Source: a bacterium (GTDB taxonomy: Bacteria; Joyebacterota; Joyebacteria; Joyebacterales; Joyebacteraceae). From it: 64,000 nucleotides of DNA. The stretch is taken from contig JAPEKQ010000003.1 of the NCBI GenBank assembly GCA_029990205.1, positions 159,321 to 223,320 of the forward strand. Direction: 5' to 3'. Within the stretch, counting starts at the first letter, position 1; every line of letters begins with the position of its first letter. The position numbers were made by a program, and so were the translations under genes. The notes below the pieces were generated by a model. That model saw only the letters and a list, made by a program, of their open reading frames with translations, was not told where the DNA came from and did no database searches. Shown here one piece after another: positions 7,172-16,909 of this stretch.

Positions 7172-9658
7172 GTGTCCGAAGACCTGACCAACGACAAGCG
7201 GTCGGAATCCTCGTCCGAGACAACCAGCGCGAGTGCGTCGGGTGGGGCGGAAGCCTCACCCGACGCGGGCGCGTCACAGGACGCGCGCGTCTCCGCGGCG
7301 CCGGGAACGAACACCCCGGTGTCCGGCAAGGACGGTCGGATCGAGGAACTCGAACGTCATGTTGCGGGCCTCCGCAAGCGCGTGGAGAAGCTCGGCGGCG
7401 AATCGATGCGCGCCGAGTACAAGGTTCTCCACCTCACGCAGGAGGTCCGGCGGTCGCGCGAGGCCTTCGGATTCCTCACCGGTTTCCAGCGCAAGATCGG
7501 AGCGGCCGGCTCGATCGGCGCGCTCTACGACGTGGCACTCAAGTCGATCATCGCGGAACTCTGGATGAAGCGGGCCGTCGTTCTCGAGTACGTCGAGGAG
7601 GAACGGGTGCTTCGCCCTGTGGCGGCGCTCGGCTATCAGAACGACCAGCGTCCTGACGCCATACCGGTGGCCGACGTCGACCGAGAGCTGTGGACAACGG
7701 CGTCGATCGTCAACGGGGCCACCGAACAGACGCCGTGGATCGAGGCCGTCACATCGGCGCTCTCGATGCCGTTCTTCACGTGGGTCCCGAGTGTGGCCAA
7801 CGAAGGCCACGAGACGATCCTCGTCGCGGGGACGCTCGCGGAGGACAGCGCGCAGGAGCCGCGTCTGACCGATCACGATCTCGGACTGCTCGTCTCGGTC
7901 GGCGCCATTCTCTGGGTGGGCCGGATGAACCTGCTCGCCCGCGACCGGCTCAGGCTCCAGGTCCGCTACGAGGCGCTGCTCCACCGGATCTCCGAGGTCC
8001 TGCTCAAGGACTACGACGCGCCAGCGAGTCACTTCGACGATGTGATCCGGCGTGTCGGGAGAGCGTGGTCGTTCGACCGGGTCCGTCTCATCGACCGTGG
8101 GACCGGCGAGAACCTGAGTTCGGTCCGGCACGAGTGGACCACCCGCGGGACCGAGGCGGTCGGCGAGGGTTCACCGCACCCGCTGGAGTTCACCTCCGAG
8201 TGGCGTGACGCGATGGCCTCGGGACAGCCCATCAGGCTCGACGACACGCACGAGCTGCCACCCGATGATTCCGCCGCGCTCCGCGAGCAGGGCATCCGGT
8301 CGCTGCTGGTCCTGCCGGTCACGGTCAATGCGTCCGTCGTCGCCTGGATGAGCTTCGAGCAGTGTTCCCGACGCGGCGTGTGGGGCGACGAGGACATCAA
8401 GATCCTTGAGGTCATCGCGTCACTCATCGCGCGCGCCATCGGACGCCAGACCGATCTCGAGGAGCGTGCGCACCTCGAGGCCGAGTACAACCATGCGAAG
8501 AAGATGGAGGCGGTCGGCCAGCTTGCCGGCGGTGTCGCGCACGACTTCAACAATCTTCTGACGACGATCCAGGGCTACGCGCAGCTTCTGATGTCCCGTC
8601 TGCCGGAGGAGTATCGTGAGTCGGGCGGGCTCAAAGAGATCATCATGGCGAGCGAGCGGGCCGCCGGTCTGACACGTCAGCTGCTGACCTTCAGCCGGAA
8701 GGACACGGCTCAGACCTCCGCGGTCAACCTCAACGAGAGTATCGAGGAGATGATGAAGCTCCTCCGACGCATGCTCGGCGACGGCGTGAACGTCGAACTC
8801 GATCTCGCCAAGGAGCTCAGCATCACCACGGGAGACAAGCAGCAGCTCTCGCAGATCGTGATGAACCTCGCCATCAACGCGCGTGACGCGATGTCCGGCG
8901 AGGGCGACCTGAAGATCGCGACACGCGAGTACGAGAACATCGGACCGCTCGCGCAGCGGTTCACGATCCCCGGTGTCGAGCGCTGTCAGGTCATCGAGGT
9001 CTCGGATACCGGTACCGGCATGGACGAGGAGACGCAGGAACGGATCTTCGAGCCGTTCTTCACGACCAAGGAGGCGGGCAAGGGGACCGGCCTCGGGCTG
9101 TCGATCGTCTTCAGCGTCATCCGCCGGCACGGCGGGTTCGTGGACATCGAGAGCGAGCTTGGAAAGGGAACGACGTTCAGTGTCTATCTGCCCGTGAAGC
9201 CGCCCGAGGTCGAGGAGAAGAAGGGCGACGATACGGCGGAGAGCATGAGCGGCCACGAGACCATCCTCCTGGTCGAAGATGACGACAACGTCCGCGGCCT
9301 CATCGTCAGCGTTCTGTCCGCGAGCGGCTACAACGTCATCACGGCCACGAACGGCAGAGAGGCACTCGAACGCATGGAGGAGTCCGGCGACGACGTGGCG
9401 CTCCTCATGACCGACGTCGTCATGCCCGAGATGAACGGACGCGAGCTCTGGGACTCGTTCTCCGACCTGGGGTACGACGTCCCCCTCATCGTCATGAGCG
9501 GATATCCCAAGGGCGAGGAGGAGGGCGGCTTCCTCGACGAGGCATCGACCTATCTCCAGAAGCCGTTCGGTCCCAAGGAGATCGCTGAGGCCGTACGTCA
9601 CACGCTCGATGCTGACCACTCCGGCGGATCCCTGCCTGATCGTCCGGGCGTCAACTGA
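7172..9658 (+). CDS. Soluble GAF-domain hybrid histidine kinase with receiver
   Basis: An 828-residue kinase. Residues 1-50 are Ser/Ala-rich and low complexity; about 50-100 look coiled-coil (EELERHVAGLRKRVEKL). Two GAF-like domains follow (about 105-250 and 265-430). The HisKA phospho-acceptor is His457 in GGVAHDFNNLL, the kinase core has NLAINARDAM, DTGTGMD and GKGTGLGLS, and the C-terminal receiver has phospho-acceptor Asp748 in MTDVVMPEMNG. No membrane segment is visible, so the input must be cytosolic, plausibly the FIST protein encoded just upstream. Start is GTG with a GGGAGAAG site. No DNA-binding partner is adjacent, so output goes through a phosphorelay or a regulator elsewhere. Confidence 0.92.
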   Translation: MSEDLTNDKRSESSSETTSASASGGAEASPDAGASQDARVSAAPGTNTPVSGKDGRIEELERHVAGLRKRVEKLGGESMRAEYKVLHLTQEVRRSREAFGFLTGFQRKIGAAGSIGALYDVALKSIIAELWMKRAVVLEYVEEERVLRPVAALGYQNDQRPDAIPVADVDRELWTTASIVNGATEQTPWIEAVTSALSMPFFTWVPSVANEGHETILVAGTLAEDSAQEPRLTDHDLGLLVSVGAILWVGRMNLLARDRLRLQVRYEALLHRISEVLLKDYDAPASHFDDVIRRVGRAWSFDRVRLIDRGTGENLSSVRHEWTTRGTEAVGEGSPHPLEFTSEWRDAMASGQPIRLDDTHELPPDDSAALREQGIRSLLVLPVTVNASVVAWMSFEQCSRRGVWGDEDIKILEVIASLIARAIGRQTDLEERAHLEAEYNHAKKMEAVGQLAGGVAHDFNNLLTTIQGYAQLLMSRLPEEYRESGGLKEIIMASERAAGLTRQLLTFSRKDTAQTSAVNLNESIEEMMKLLRRMLGDGVNVELDLAKELSITTGDKQQLSQIVMNLAINARDAMSGEGDLKIATREYENIGPLAQRFTIPGVERCQVIEVSDTGTGMDEETQERIFEPFFTTKEAGKGTGLGLSIVFSVIRRHGGFVDIESELGKGTTFSVYLPVKPPEVEEKKGDDTAESMSGHETILLVEDDDNVRGLIVSVLSASGYNVITATNGREALERMEESGDDVALLMTDVVMPEMNGRELWDSFSDLGYDVPLIVMSGYPKGEEEGGFLDEASTYLQKPFGPKEIAEAVRHTLDADHSGGSLPDRPGVN

Positions 9659-9699
9659 CCGGGACCCGACCACACCGACATCCCGAGCTGGAACCAGCG

Positions 9700-9728
9700 G
9701 CCGTTGCCCCCGGCAACGGCTTCGTGCT
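9700..9728 (+). terminator. Terminator of the FIST-kinase operon
   Basis: GCCGTTGCC and GGCAACGGC form a perfect 9 bp stem around CCC, followed by TTCGTGCT. It begins 42 bases after the kinase stop. Confidence 0.75.
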
Positions 9729-9733
9729 ATCGT
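9704..9733 (+). promoter_or_regulatory. Candidate sigma-70 promoter for dapB
   Basis: TTGCCC (9704-9709) and TATCGT (9728-9733) lie 18 bases apart, with an extended -10 TGC. It overlaps the preceding terminator hairpin and predicts a leader of about 60 bases. Confidence 0.4.
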
Positions 9734-9765
9734 ATGGTCTTGTTCTCGTGAAAACGTGTGGAACG

Positions 9766-9791
9766 GGGGCCGATTCGGCCCCGATTCGGGG
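9766..9791 (+). promoter_or_regulatory. Mutually exclusive hairpins at the dapB ribosome site
   Basis: CCCC at 9779-9782 can pair either with GGGG of GGGGCC at 9766-9771 (first hairpin) or with GGGG at 9788-9791 (second hairpin). The second would mask the GGGGG that serves as ribosome binding site seven bases before the ATG. This could let dapB translation switch between two states; no ligand or protein is implied. Confidence 0.35.
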
Positions 9792-9799
9792 GTTCGTCC

Positions 9800-10603
9800 A
9801 TGATCCGAGTCGTCGTCAGCGGGATCTGTGGCCGCATGGGAGGCATGGTCGCCCGCACCGTCGAGGAGACCGATGACCTCAAGCTCGTCGGCGGCCTCGA
9901 GATGCCGGGACACCCGGGCGTCGGACGCCGGCTCTGTGACCACTGGGGCGAGGGCGCCGTCGAACTGGTCGTGTCCGAGCGGCTGGGAGACCTCACGCAC
10001 GGGAGCTACGACGTCATCGTGGACTTCTCCACGCCGCCACAGGCCGTCGCGTGCGCCGAGCGCGCCAGCCGCGACGCGGCCGGACTTGTCATCGGTACGA
10101 CCGGGCTTTCGGAGCTCGAACTCGCGACCGTTCAGGAGGCATCGAAACGCTCCGCGGTCGTCGTGGCTCCGAACACGAGCCTTGGCGTGAACCTGCTCTT
10201 CGGACTGGTCCGTCAGGCGGCCGAGCGTCTCGACGAGGACTTCGACATCGAGATCGTTGAGGAGCATCATCGCGGCAAGCGCGATGCGCCAAGCGGCACG
10301 GCGCTCCGCCTTCTTGAGGTCGTCGCCGATTCCCGCAGCGTGAGAAGCGCCGAGGTTGCCCGACTCGGCAGAGCAGGACCCGACGAGACCCGCGCGCGCG
10401 GCGAGATCGGCGTCCACTCGATTCGGGCCGGGAGCATCGTCGGCCGGCACTCCGTCAGGCTCACATCGGACGCCGAGGAGATCGTGCTCGCGCACGAGGC
10501 CTTCGACCGGTCCGCGTTCGCACGCGGTGCCGCCCACGCCATCCGGTTCGTACACGGACGCGCACCGGGCCTCTACGACATGCAGGACGTACTGGGTCTC
10601 TGA
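9800..10603 (+). CDS. dapB: 4-hydroxy-tetrahydrodipicolinate reductase
   Basis: A 267-residue NAD(P)H-dependent reductase acting after DapA in lysine/diaminopimelate synthesis. The nucleotide loop is GICGRMG at residues 7-13; VDFSTP follows. The catalytic/substrate region is EEHHRGKRDAPSGTA with His156, His157 and Lys160. The start at 9800 is set by homology (MIRVVVSG) and by a GGGGG ribosome site; the open frame extends 14 codons further upstream. It is separated from dapF-dapA by 5.9 kb of unrelated genes and seems to have its own promoter and terminator. Confidence 0.95.
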   Translation: MIRVVVSGICGRMGGMVARTVEETDDLKLVGGLEMPGHPGVGRRLCDHWGEGAVELVVSERLGDLTHGSYDVIVDFSTPPQAVACAERASRDAAGLVIGTTGLSELELATVQEASKRSAVVVAPNTSLGVNLLFGLVRQAAERLDEDFDIEIVEEHHRGKRDAPSGTALRLLEVVADSRSVRSAEVARLGRAGPDETRARGEIGVHSIRAGSIVGRHSVRLTSDAEEIVLAHEAFDRSAFARGAAHAIRFVHGRAPGLYDMQDVLGL

Positions 10604-10642
10604 CACGTACATCGACGGTAGTACGTGTGCCGCGAGCGGCAC
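10603..10642 (+). terminator. Overlapping hairpins after dapB
   Basis: ACACGTAC/GTACGTGT (8 bp, 10-base loop) is followed by, and shares bases with, GTGCCG/CGGCAC. There is no U-tract, so termination would be weak or factor-aided. Confidence 0.4.
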
Positions 10643-10695
10643 TCGCGCCGCATAACAGCGTCCGCGCTGCACCAGACCAGGATTGGAGCCTCGCG

Positions 10696-11298
10696 ATGGC
10701 GGGCAACAGGACTCTTCTCGACATCATACTCAGGGCCAACGAGCTCAAGAACATCCCGCGCATGGGGTGGCGCGTGCGCGGCGTCCGCGACGGAGAGAGC
10801 GTAGCCGAGCACTCCTACGCGGTGGCGCTCATCGTGACGCTGCTTGGGCCGCGTCTCTCCGGGAAGATCGACGTCAGCCGCGCCGTGAGGATCGCGCTCG
10901 TCCACGACCTCTCGGAGCACATGCTGGGCGACATCCACGCACCCGCGTCACAGCTGCTCGGCGAGGACGTCAAGGAGGCGGCCGAGCTGAGGGTCATGCT
11001 CGACCTCTTCGGAGACGACGAATCCGCAGAGGAAGCGGTCGAACTCTGGAAGGAGTTCGCTGAACGCTCATCGGTCGAGGGCCGCTTCGTCCGAGCGATC
11101 GACAAGCTCGAGATGTTCACGCAGGCCTATCTGTACGAGCAGGAAGGCAACAGGATGCTCGCGGACTTCTGGGACTGGCCGCACAACGTGCGGGACTTCG
11201 AGTTCCCGGAAGTACGAGCGCTCTACGAGGAACTCAAGGCACTCAGGAAGGAACGCCCGATCGGCTGGGCCGGACGGTCCGGGAACGACGAGGCGTAG
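10696..11298 (+). CDS. HD-domain protein, YfbR-like 5'-deoxynucleotidase
   Basis: A 200-residue soluble protein with the HD metal-dependent phosphohydrolase pattern: EHSYAVA near residue 36, HDLSEHMLGDIH near 75, and a distal Asp in AIDKLEMF near 137. This order and length match the YfbR/HDDC2 group, which dephosphorylates deoxynucleoside monophosphates. The ATG at 10696 has GGAG upstream. It lies between dapB and proS with no obvious promoter of its own. A different HD hydrolase activity cannot be excluded. Confidence 0.8.
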   Translation: MAGNRTLLDIILRANELKNIPRMGWRVRGVRDGESVAEHSYAVALIVTLLGPRLSGKIDVSRAVRIALVHDLSEHMLGDIHAPASQLLGEDVKEAAELRVMLDLFGDDESAEEAVELWKEFAERSSVEGRFVRAIDKLEMFTQAYLYEQEGNRMLADFWDWPHNVRDFEFPEVRALYEELKALRKERPIGWAGRSGNDEA

Positions 11299-11324
11299 AC
11301 CACTCAAAGGAGACGGGGAACAGG

Positions 11325-13037
<1,713 letters not shown>

Positions 13038-13060
13038 GCGAGTGAGAGATGCACAAACGA

Positions 13061-13089
13061 AAGCCCCTCCAGGCAAGCCTGGGGGGCTT
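13061..13089. terminator. Bidirectional terminator between proS and rpsT
   Basis: AAGCCCC(T)CCAGG pairs with CCTGGGGGGCTT, a 12 bp stem with one bulged T and loop CAAG. CTTCTTCGT follows on the plus strand and TTCGTTTG on the minus strand. It sits between two converging genes. Confidence 0.85.
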
Positions 13090-13140
13090 CTTCGTCTCAT
13101 TGAGCGATCGAACGCCTCTTCGGCATCGACCTGCGCGCAG

Positions 13141-13386
13141 CTACTCGTCGCGGCTCTTCATGATGCGCGACTTGCGGCGTGAGGCCGTGTTCTTCTTGAT
13201 GACGTTCGACTTCACGGCCTTGTCGATGACCGAGGTGGCCTCGCGAACACGGGCCTCGCGCTCCTCGGGCGGCGCCGTCTCGGCGTTCTTGATCGCCGTG
13301 GCGACCTTCGACTTCACGGCGCGATTGCGCTCGTTCAGCTTCTTCGACTGCCTGAGTCGCTTGATCGTAGACTTCTTGTGCGGCAA
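13141..13386 (-). CDS. rpsT: 30S ribosomal protein S20
   Basis: An 81-residue, Lys/Arg-rich protein (opening MPHKKSTIKRLRQSKK) that binds 16S rRNA in the 30S body. The start codon is TTG, supported by GGAGG seven bases upstream and by the conserved N-terminus. E. coli rpsT also uses UUG, where weak initiation is linked to autogenous control by S20; the same may hold here. A 7 bp hairpin (13412-13428) lies in the leader. It is transcribed away from uvrC from a good promoter at 13451-13479 and is one of only two minus-strand genes in the window. Confidence 0.95.
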   Translation of the reverse strand: MPHKKSTIKRLRQSKKLNERNRAVKSKVATAIKNAETAPPEEREARVREATSVIDKAVKSNVIKKNTASRRKSRIMKSRDE

Positions 13387-13411
13387 GTGGAATCCTCCGG
13401 TCTAGCCCCAG

Positions 13412-13428
13412 GTCCGCCCGGGGCGGAC
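13412..13428 (-). promoter_or_regulatory. Hairpin in the rpsT leader
   Basis: GTCCGCC and GGCGGAC flank a three-base loop, 26 bases before the TTG start in the rpsT mRNA. It could be part of S20 autoregulation; this is only suggested by position. Confidence 0.4.
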
Positions 13429-13450
13429 ACCGTTCCTCTGTAACCACACG

Positions 13451-13479
13451 AATATACCAATCAGAGCCCCCGCAGTCAA
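13451..13479 (-). promoter_or_regulatory. rpsT sigma-70 promoter
   Basis: Read on the minus strand: TTGACT, 17 bases, TATATT, with TGG just before the -10. Five of six bases match in each box. Confidence 0.8.
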
Positions 13480-13500
13480 GCGACCGTTCGGAAGGGCCGG

Positions 13501-13529
13501 TTGACGAGGGCCCCGCGGGGGATTAGGCT
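13501..13529 (+). promoter_or_regulatory. uvrC sigma-70 promoter
   Basis: TTGACG, 17 bases, TAGGCT. The predicted start point lies almost at the AGGAGG ribosome site, giving a very short leader. It is divergent from, and close to, the rpsT promoter. Confidence 0.6.
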
Positions 13530-13546
13530 CTCGGCAGGAGGCCTGA

Positions 13547-15361
13547 GTGACCAAGAGTCCAAGAAAGCACCCGCCAGTGCCCGAAAGCCCCGGTGTCTAC
13601 CTTCTCAAGGACGCCTCGGGGAAGATCTTCTATGTCGGGAAGGCCCTGAATCTCAGGAACCGTCTGAGAGCCTACACGGCCTCCGGAAGCACCCCGGACC
13701 CCAAGCTGACCATCATCCGTTCAAAGCTGGCGTCGTTCGACACGATCGTGACCGAGTCGGAGACCGAGGCTCTGGTTCTGGAGTCGAACCTCATCAAGGA
13801 GCACAGGCCGCGGTACAACGTCAAGCTCCGCGACGACAAGCGCTATCCGTTCATCAAGGTCACGACAGCGGAGACGTTCCCGCGGGCGCACGTCACACGG
13901 GTCGTCCGGCAGGACGGCTCGCGCTACTTCGGTCCCTACACGGACGCCAAGGCGATGCGCCGGACGCTCCGCCTCGTCCAGCAGAGCTTCCCGATGAGAA
14001 CGTGCAAGACCTTCAGGAAGCGGCCGCGTCCCTGCCTCAACTATCAGATCGGCCAGTGTCTGGGGCCGTGCATCGGCGCGGTCTCCGCCGAGGAGTACGG
14101 AGAGGTCGTCTCCGAACTCATGCTCTTCCTCAGCGGTCGCGGTGACGAGCTCTCGAAGCGCCTCGCGGCCCGGATGAACCAGGCGTCCGCCGACAAGCAG
14201 TTCGAAGAGGCTGCGGCGCTCCGTGACCGGCTTCGGGACATCGAGAAGGTCACCCAGCGACAGCGGGTTCTGTCGGCCAGGCTCGTCGACCGGGACGTTG
14301 TCGCGACCGCCCGTCACGCCGGCTACGGCATCGCATCGATTGTCAGGATCCGCCGGGGCAAGCTGGTTGGCTGCGAGAACGTCCCGCTGGAGTTCTCGCC
14401 CGAAACGACCGACGGGGAGATCCGTGAGGCGGTTCTCAAGCAGTTCTACTCGGTCGCGACCGATGTCCCGCCCGAGGTCCTCGTCCACGGAGAGACACCC
14501 GGCTTGGACGAGGTGGCCGTCTGGCTCACGGCGTCGCAGGGTCACAAGGTCGCCGTCGCGACGCCCGTGCGAGGAGAGAAGCGGCAGCTCGGCGAGTTCG
14601 CGGAGCAGAACGCGCGGACGGCGCTCCGCCGGGCGTTCGAGTCCCGAAGGGCGCCTTGCTCCGTGATCGAACTCGGGGAGTACCTCAGGATGAGCCGCCC
14701 GCCACGTCTGCTCTCGGCCGTCGACATCTCGAACGTACAGGGGACCAACGCGGTCGGCACGGTCATCTCGTTCCGCGACGGCCGCCCGGACAAGTCGCTC
14801 TACCGCAGATACCGCATCCGGACGGTGAAAGGCGCGGACGACTATGCTATGATTCGTGAGGTCGTCCGACGCCACCTCGCATCTCTCATCAGAAAGGACG
14901 CTGAGCTCCCGGACCTCTTCCTCGTGGACGGAGGGAAGGGACAGCTCGCATCGGCCGTTGAGGCCGGTCGTGATGAGGGTGTCCGCGGCGTCACGTTCGC
15001 CTCGCTGGCGAAGCAGAACGAGGAGGTCTTCGTCCCCGGCCGCCAGAGTCCACTCCCGGACCCCGGCATGACGGCGGCGAAGCGCATCCTCATCAAGGCT
15101 CGCGACGAGGTGCATCGCTTCAGCGTCACGTATCACCGGAGCCTCCGGGAGAAGGAGGCCCGCCGGTCGGTTCTCGACGGCATTCCGGGGGTGGGCGACA
15201 CCCGCAAGGCGGCCCTTCTCGAGGAGTTCGGTTCCGTCTCGGAGATTCGCAGGAGTTCCCCGGAGCGTATCGCGGAGGTACCCGGCATTGGCATCGCAAC
15301 AGCCCAAAGGATCATCGAAGCGGTCACGCAAGCCGAAGCTCGTGATCCTCAAGCAGGATAA
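13547..15361 (+). CDS. uvrC: UvrABC system protein C
   Basis: A 604-residue excinuclease subunit that makes the dual incisions in nucleotide excision repair. The N-terminal GIY-YIG nuclease is visible (GVYLLKDASGKIFYVGKA), followed by a UVR motif that binds UvrB (ADKQFEEAAALRDRL, about residue 212), the RNase H-like 5'-incision domain (SAVDISNVQGT, DGGKGQL) and C-terminal helix-hairpin-helix repeats (IPGVGDTRKAALL, VPGIGIATAQRII). Length is normal. Start is GTG with AGGAGG. A DNA methyltransferase and a Xer recombinase follow closely, so this is a DNA maintenance operon. Confidence 0.97.
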   Translation: MTKSPRKHPPVPESPGVYLLKDASGKIFYVGKALNLRNRLRAYTASGSTPDPKLTIIRSKLASFDTIVTESETEALVLESNLIKEHRPRYNVKLRDDKRYPFIKVTTAETFPRAHVTRVVRQDGSRYFGPYTDAKAMRRTLRLVQQSFPMRTCKTFRKRPRPCLNYQIGQCLGPCIGAVSAEEYGEVVSELMLFLSGRGDELSKRLAARMNQASADKQFEEAAALRDRLRDIEKVTQRQRVLSARLVDRDVVATARHAGYGIASIVRIRRGKLVGCENVPLEFSPETTDGEIREAVLKQFYSVATDVPPEVLVHGETPGLDEVAVWLTASQGHKVAVATPVRGEKRQLGEFAEQNARTALRRAFESRRAPCSVIELGEYLRMSRPPRLLSAVDISNVQGTNAVGTVISFRDGRPDKSLYRRYRIRTVKGADDYAMIREVVRRHLASLIRKDAELPDLFLVDGGKGQLASAVEAGRDEGVRGVTFASLAKQNEEVFVPGRQSPLPDPGMTAAKRILIKARDEVHRFSVTYHRSLREKEARRSVLDGIPGVGDTRKAALLEEFGSVSEIRRSSPERIAEVPGIGIATAQRIIEAVTQAEARDPQAG

Positions 15362-15377
15362 CGAGCCCAGGGCCGGG

Positions 15378-15980
15378 ATGACGGTCCTCAAGTACGCGAC
15401 CTTCGAGGCCGACATCGGCCGGTTCCTCGTGGTCCGCGGCGACCACGGTCTGCGGGCGGTGCGGTTCTCCGAAGAGCTCGACGTCGAGCGGGAGCTGTCG
15501 CTCCTGACGCGCGGCGGCCGGGTGCTCGCGGTCGAGGACCGGATCACGCTCAGGCGCGTCGTCGACGACATCCGCGACTACCTCAAGGGACGCCAGCCCA
15601 ACTTCGATCACGAACTCGAGATCGACGACCTCACGGACTTCTCAAGACGCGTCCTCGAGACCGTCAACGACATCCCGTACGGCACGCTCCGTTCGTACAA
15701 GTGGGTGGCAAGGCAGGTCGGCTCGCCGCGCGCCACGCGTCCGGTCGGACAGACGCTCGCGCGGAATCCGCTCCCCATCGTCATCCCGTGCCACCGCGTG
15801 GTCAACAGCGACGGGACGCTCGGCGGCTATTCGGGCGGTGGGACGGACATGAAGCGCCGTCTCATCGAGATCGAGAACGGGCAGATCGGTCTCGCCTTCG
15901 AGCACGGCGGTGACGAGGCGAAGAGACGCGTGCTCTTCCAGCTCGAGGGAGACGCGCCGGGCAACGACGATGGCGAGTGA
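15378..15980 (+). CDS. ogt: Methylated-DNA-protein cysteine methyltransferase
   Basis: A 200-residue suicide repair protein that takes the methyl group from O6-methylguanine. The acceptor is Cys138 in VIPCHRVV, followed by GGYSGG; IPYGTLRSYKWVA is the typical helix-turn-helix region. An N-terminal non-catalytic half (about 1-100) is present. I place the start at the ATG 16 bases after uvrC; a longer frame from 15288 overlaps uvrC by 74 bases and its first 30 residues are not conserved-looking. The stop overlaps the next gene. Confidence 0.9.
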   Translation: MTVLKYATFEADIGRFLVVRGDHGLRAVRFSEELDVERELSLLTRGGRVLAVEDRITLRRVVDDIRDYLKGRQPNFDHELEIDDLTDFSRRVLETVNDIPYGTLRSYKWVARQVGSPRATRPVGQTLARNPLPIVIPCHRVVNSDGTLGGYSGGGTDMKRRLIEIENGQIGLAFEHGGDEAKRRVLFQLEGDAPGNDDGE

Positions 15981-16893
15981 CCCCTCCACACTGCTTGACG
16001 ACGCGGTCGAGGACTATCTCGACCACCTCACGACCGAACGCGGTCTCTCAGAGAACACCGTTGCCTCGTACCGCTCCGACCTTTCCGACTACGCTCGCTA
16101 CCTCGAGAAGTCAGGCGTCAGCTCACCCCGGCAGGTGACCTCGAAGCACGTGGAGCGCTATCTCGGGGATGCCGTCATCACCGGTCTCTCGGCCCGAAGC
16201 GCGAACAGACGGCTCTCGTGTCTCCGCGGCTTCCACACGTATCTCCTGAATTCATCTGATGACCGGAGCGTCCGGGAGAACCCGACGCTTCACCAGCACG
16301 CGCGCGAGCACGTGCGGCGGCTTCCCGATGTGCTCGCCGTTCACGAGGTCGAACGCCTCCTCGAGGCGGTCGACTCGACCACGCCGCTCGGCATCAGAGA
16401 CAGAGCCATGTTCGAGACCGCCTACGGCGCGGGGCTCCGCGTCAGCGAGATCATCACGCTCGAGGTGACGAACATCTTCGCGGAAGACCGCTTCATCCGC
16501 GTACTGGGAAAGGGCTCGAAGGAGCGTGTCGTCCCGATCGGCAGGTACGCGCTCGAGTGGATCGGCAAGTACCGTGAGAGCGTTCGACCGACGCTTGCGG
16601 CGAAAGCTGCGCCGACCGGAGTTCTGTTCCTGAACGCCCGGGGGCGTCCGCTGACACGAATGGGGTACTGGAAGATCCTCCAGAAGACGGTCACGCGCTC
16701 CGGCATCCGCGACCGCGTCAAACCGCACTCGCTTCGCCACTCGTTCGCGACGCACCTGCTCGAGGCGGGGGCCGACCTTCGAACCGTTCAGGAGATGCTC
16801 GGTCACGCCGACATCGCCACGACCCAGATCTACACGAGCGTCGACCGCGAGTACCTCAAGGAGATCCACAGAACCTGTCACCCGCGCGCCTAG
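15970..16893 (+). CDS. Tyrosine recombinase XerC/XerD
   Basis: A complete 307-residue recombinase. Residues about 10-95 are the SAM-like core-binding domain (ERGLSENTVASYRSDL). The catalytic set is Arg157 (GAGLRVSE), Lys in GKGSKERVVP, His253 and Arg256 (PHSLRHSF), His279 (LGHADI) and Tyr288 (TTQIYTSV). These are all expected for a chromosome-dimer resolvase. Its ATG lies within the last codons of ogt. Because another Xer gene ends at 285, this is probably XerC or XerD rather than an integrase of a mobile element. Confidence 0.93.
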   Translation: MASDPSTLLDDAVEDYLDHLTTERGLSENTVASYRSDLSDYARYLEKSGVSSPRQVTSKHVERYLGDAVITGLSARSANRRLSCLRGFHTYLLNSSDDRSVRENPTLHQHAREHVRRLPDVLAVHEVERLLEAVDSTTPLGIRDRAMFETAYGAGLRVSEIITLEVTNIFAEDRFIRVLGKGSKERVVPIGRYALEWIGKYRESVRPTLAAKAAPTGVLFLNARGRPLTRMGYWKILQKTVTRSGIRDRVKPHSLRHSFATHLLEAGADLRTVQEMLGHADIATTQIYTSVDREYLKEIHRTCHPRA

Positions 16894-16909
16894 CGCTTTG
16901 GAGATCATC

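Noticed and set aside
8420-10672. A 750-codon open frame on the minus strand across the kinase and dapB
   Set aside because: It is antisense to two firmly identified genes, contains low-complexity Arg/Asp/Val/Leu sequence and no known motif. Such frames are expected opposite GC-rich genes with G/C third codon positions. The same applies to minus-strand frames over rpsA/mtaB (24357-26774) and the P-type ATPase (55214-57625).
15970-16893. The Xer-type gene as evidence of an integrated element
   Set aside because: It overlaps ogt, is followed by tRNA-processing and chromosome-segregation genes, and no att repeats, phage or transposition genes are present.
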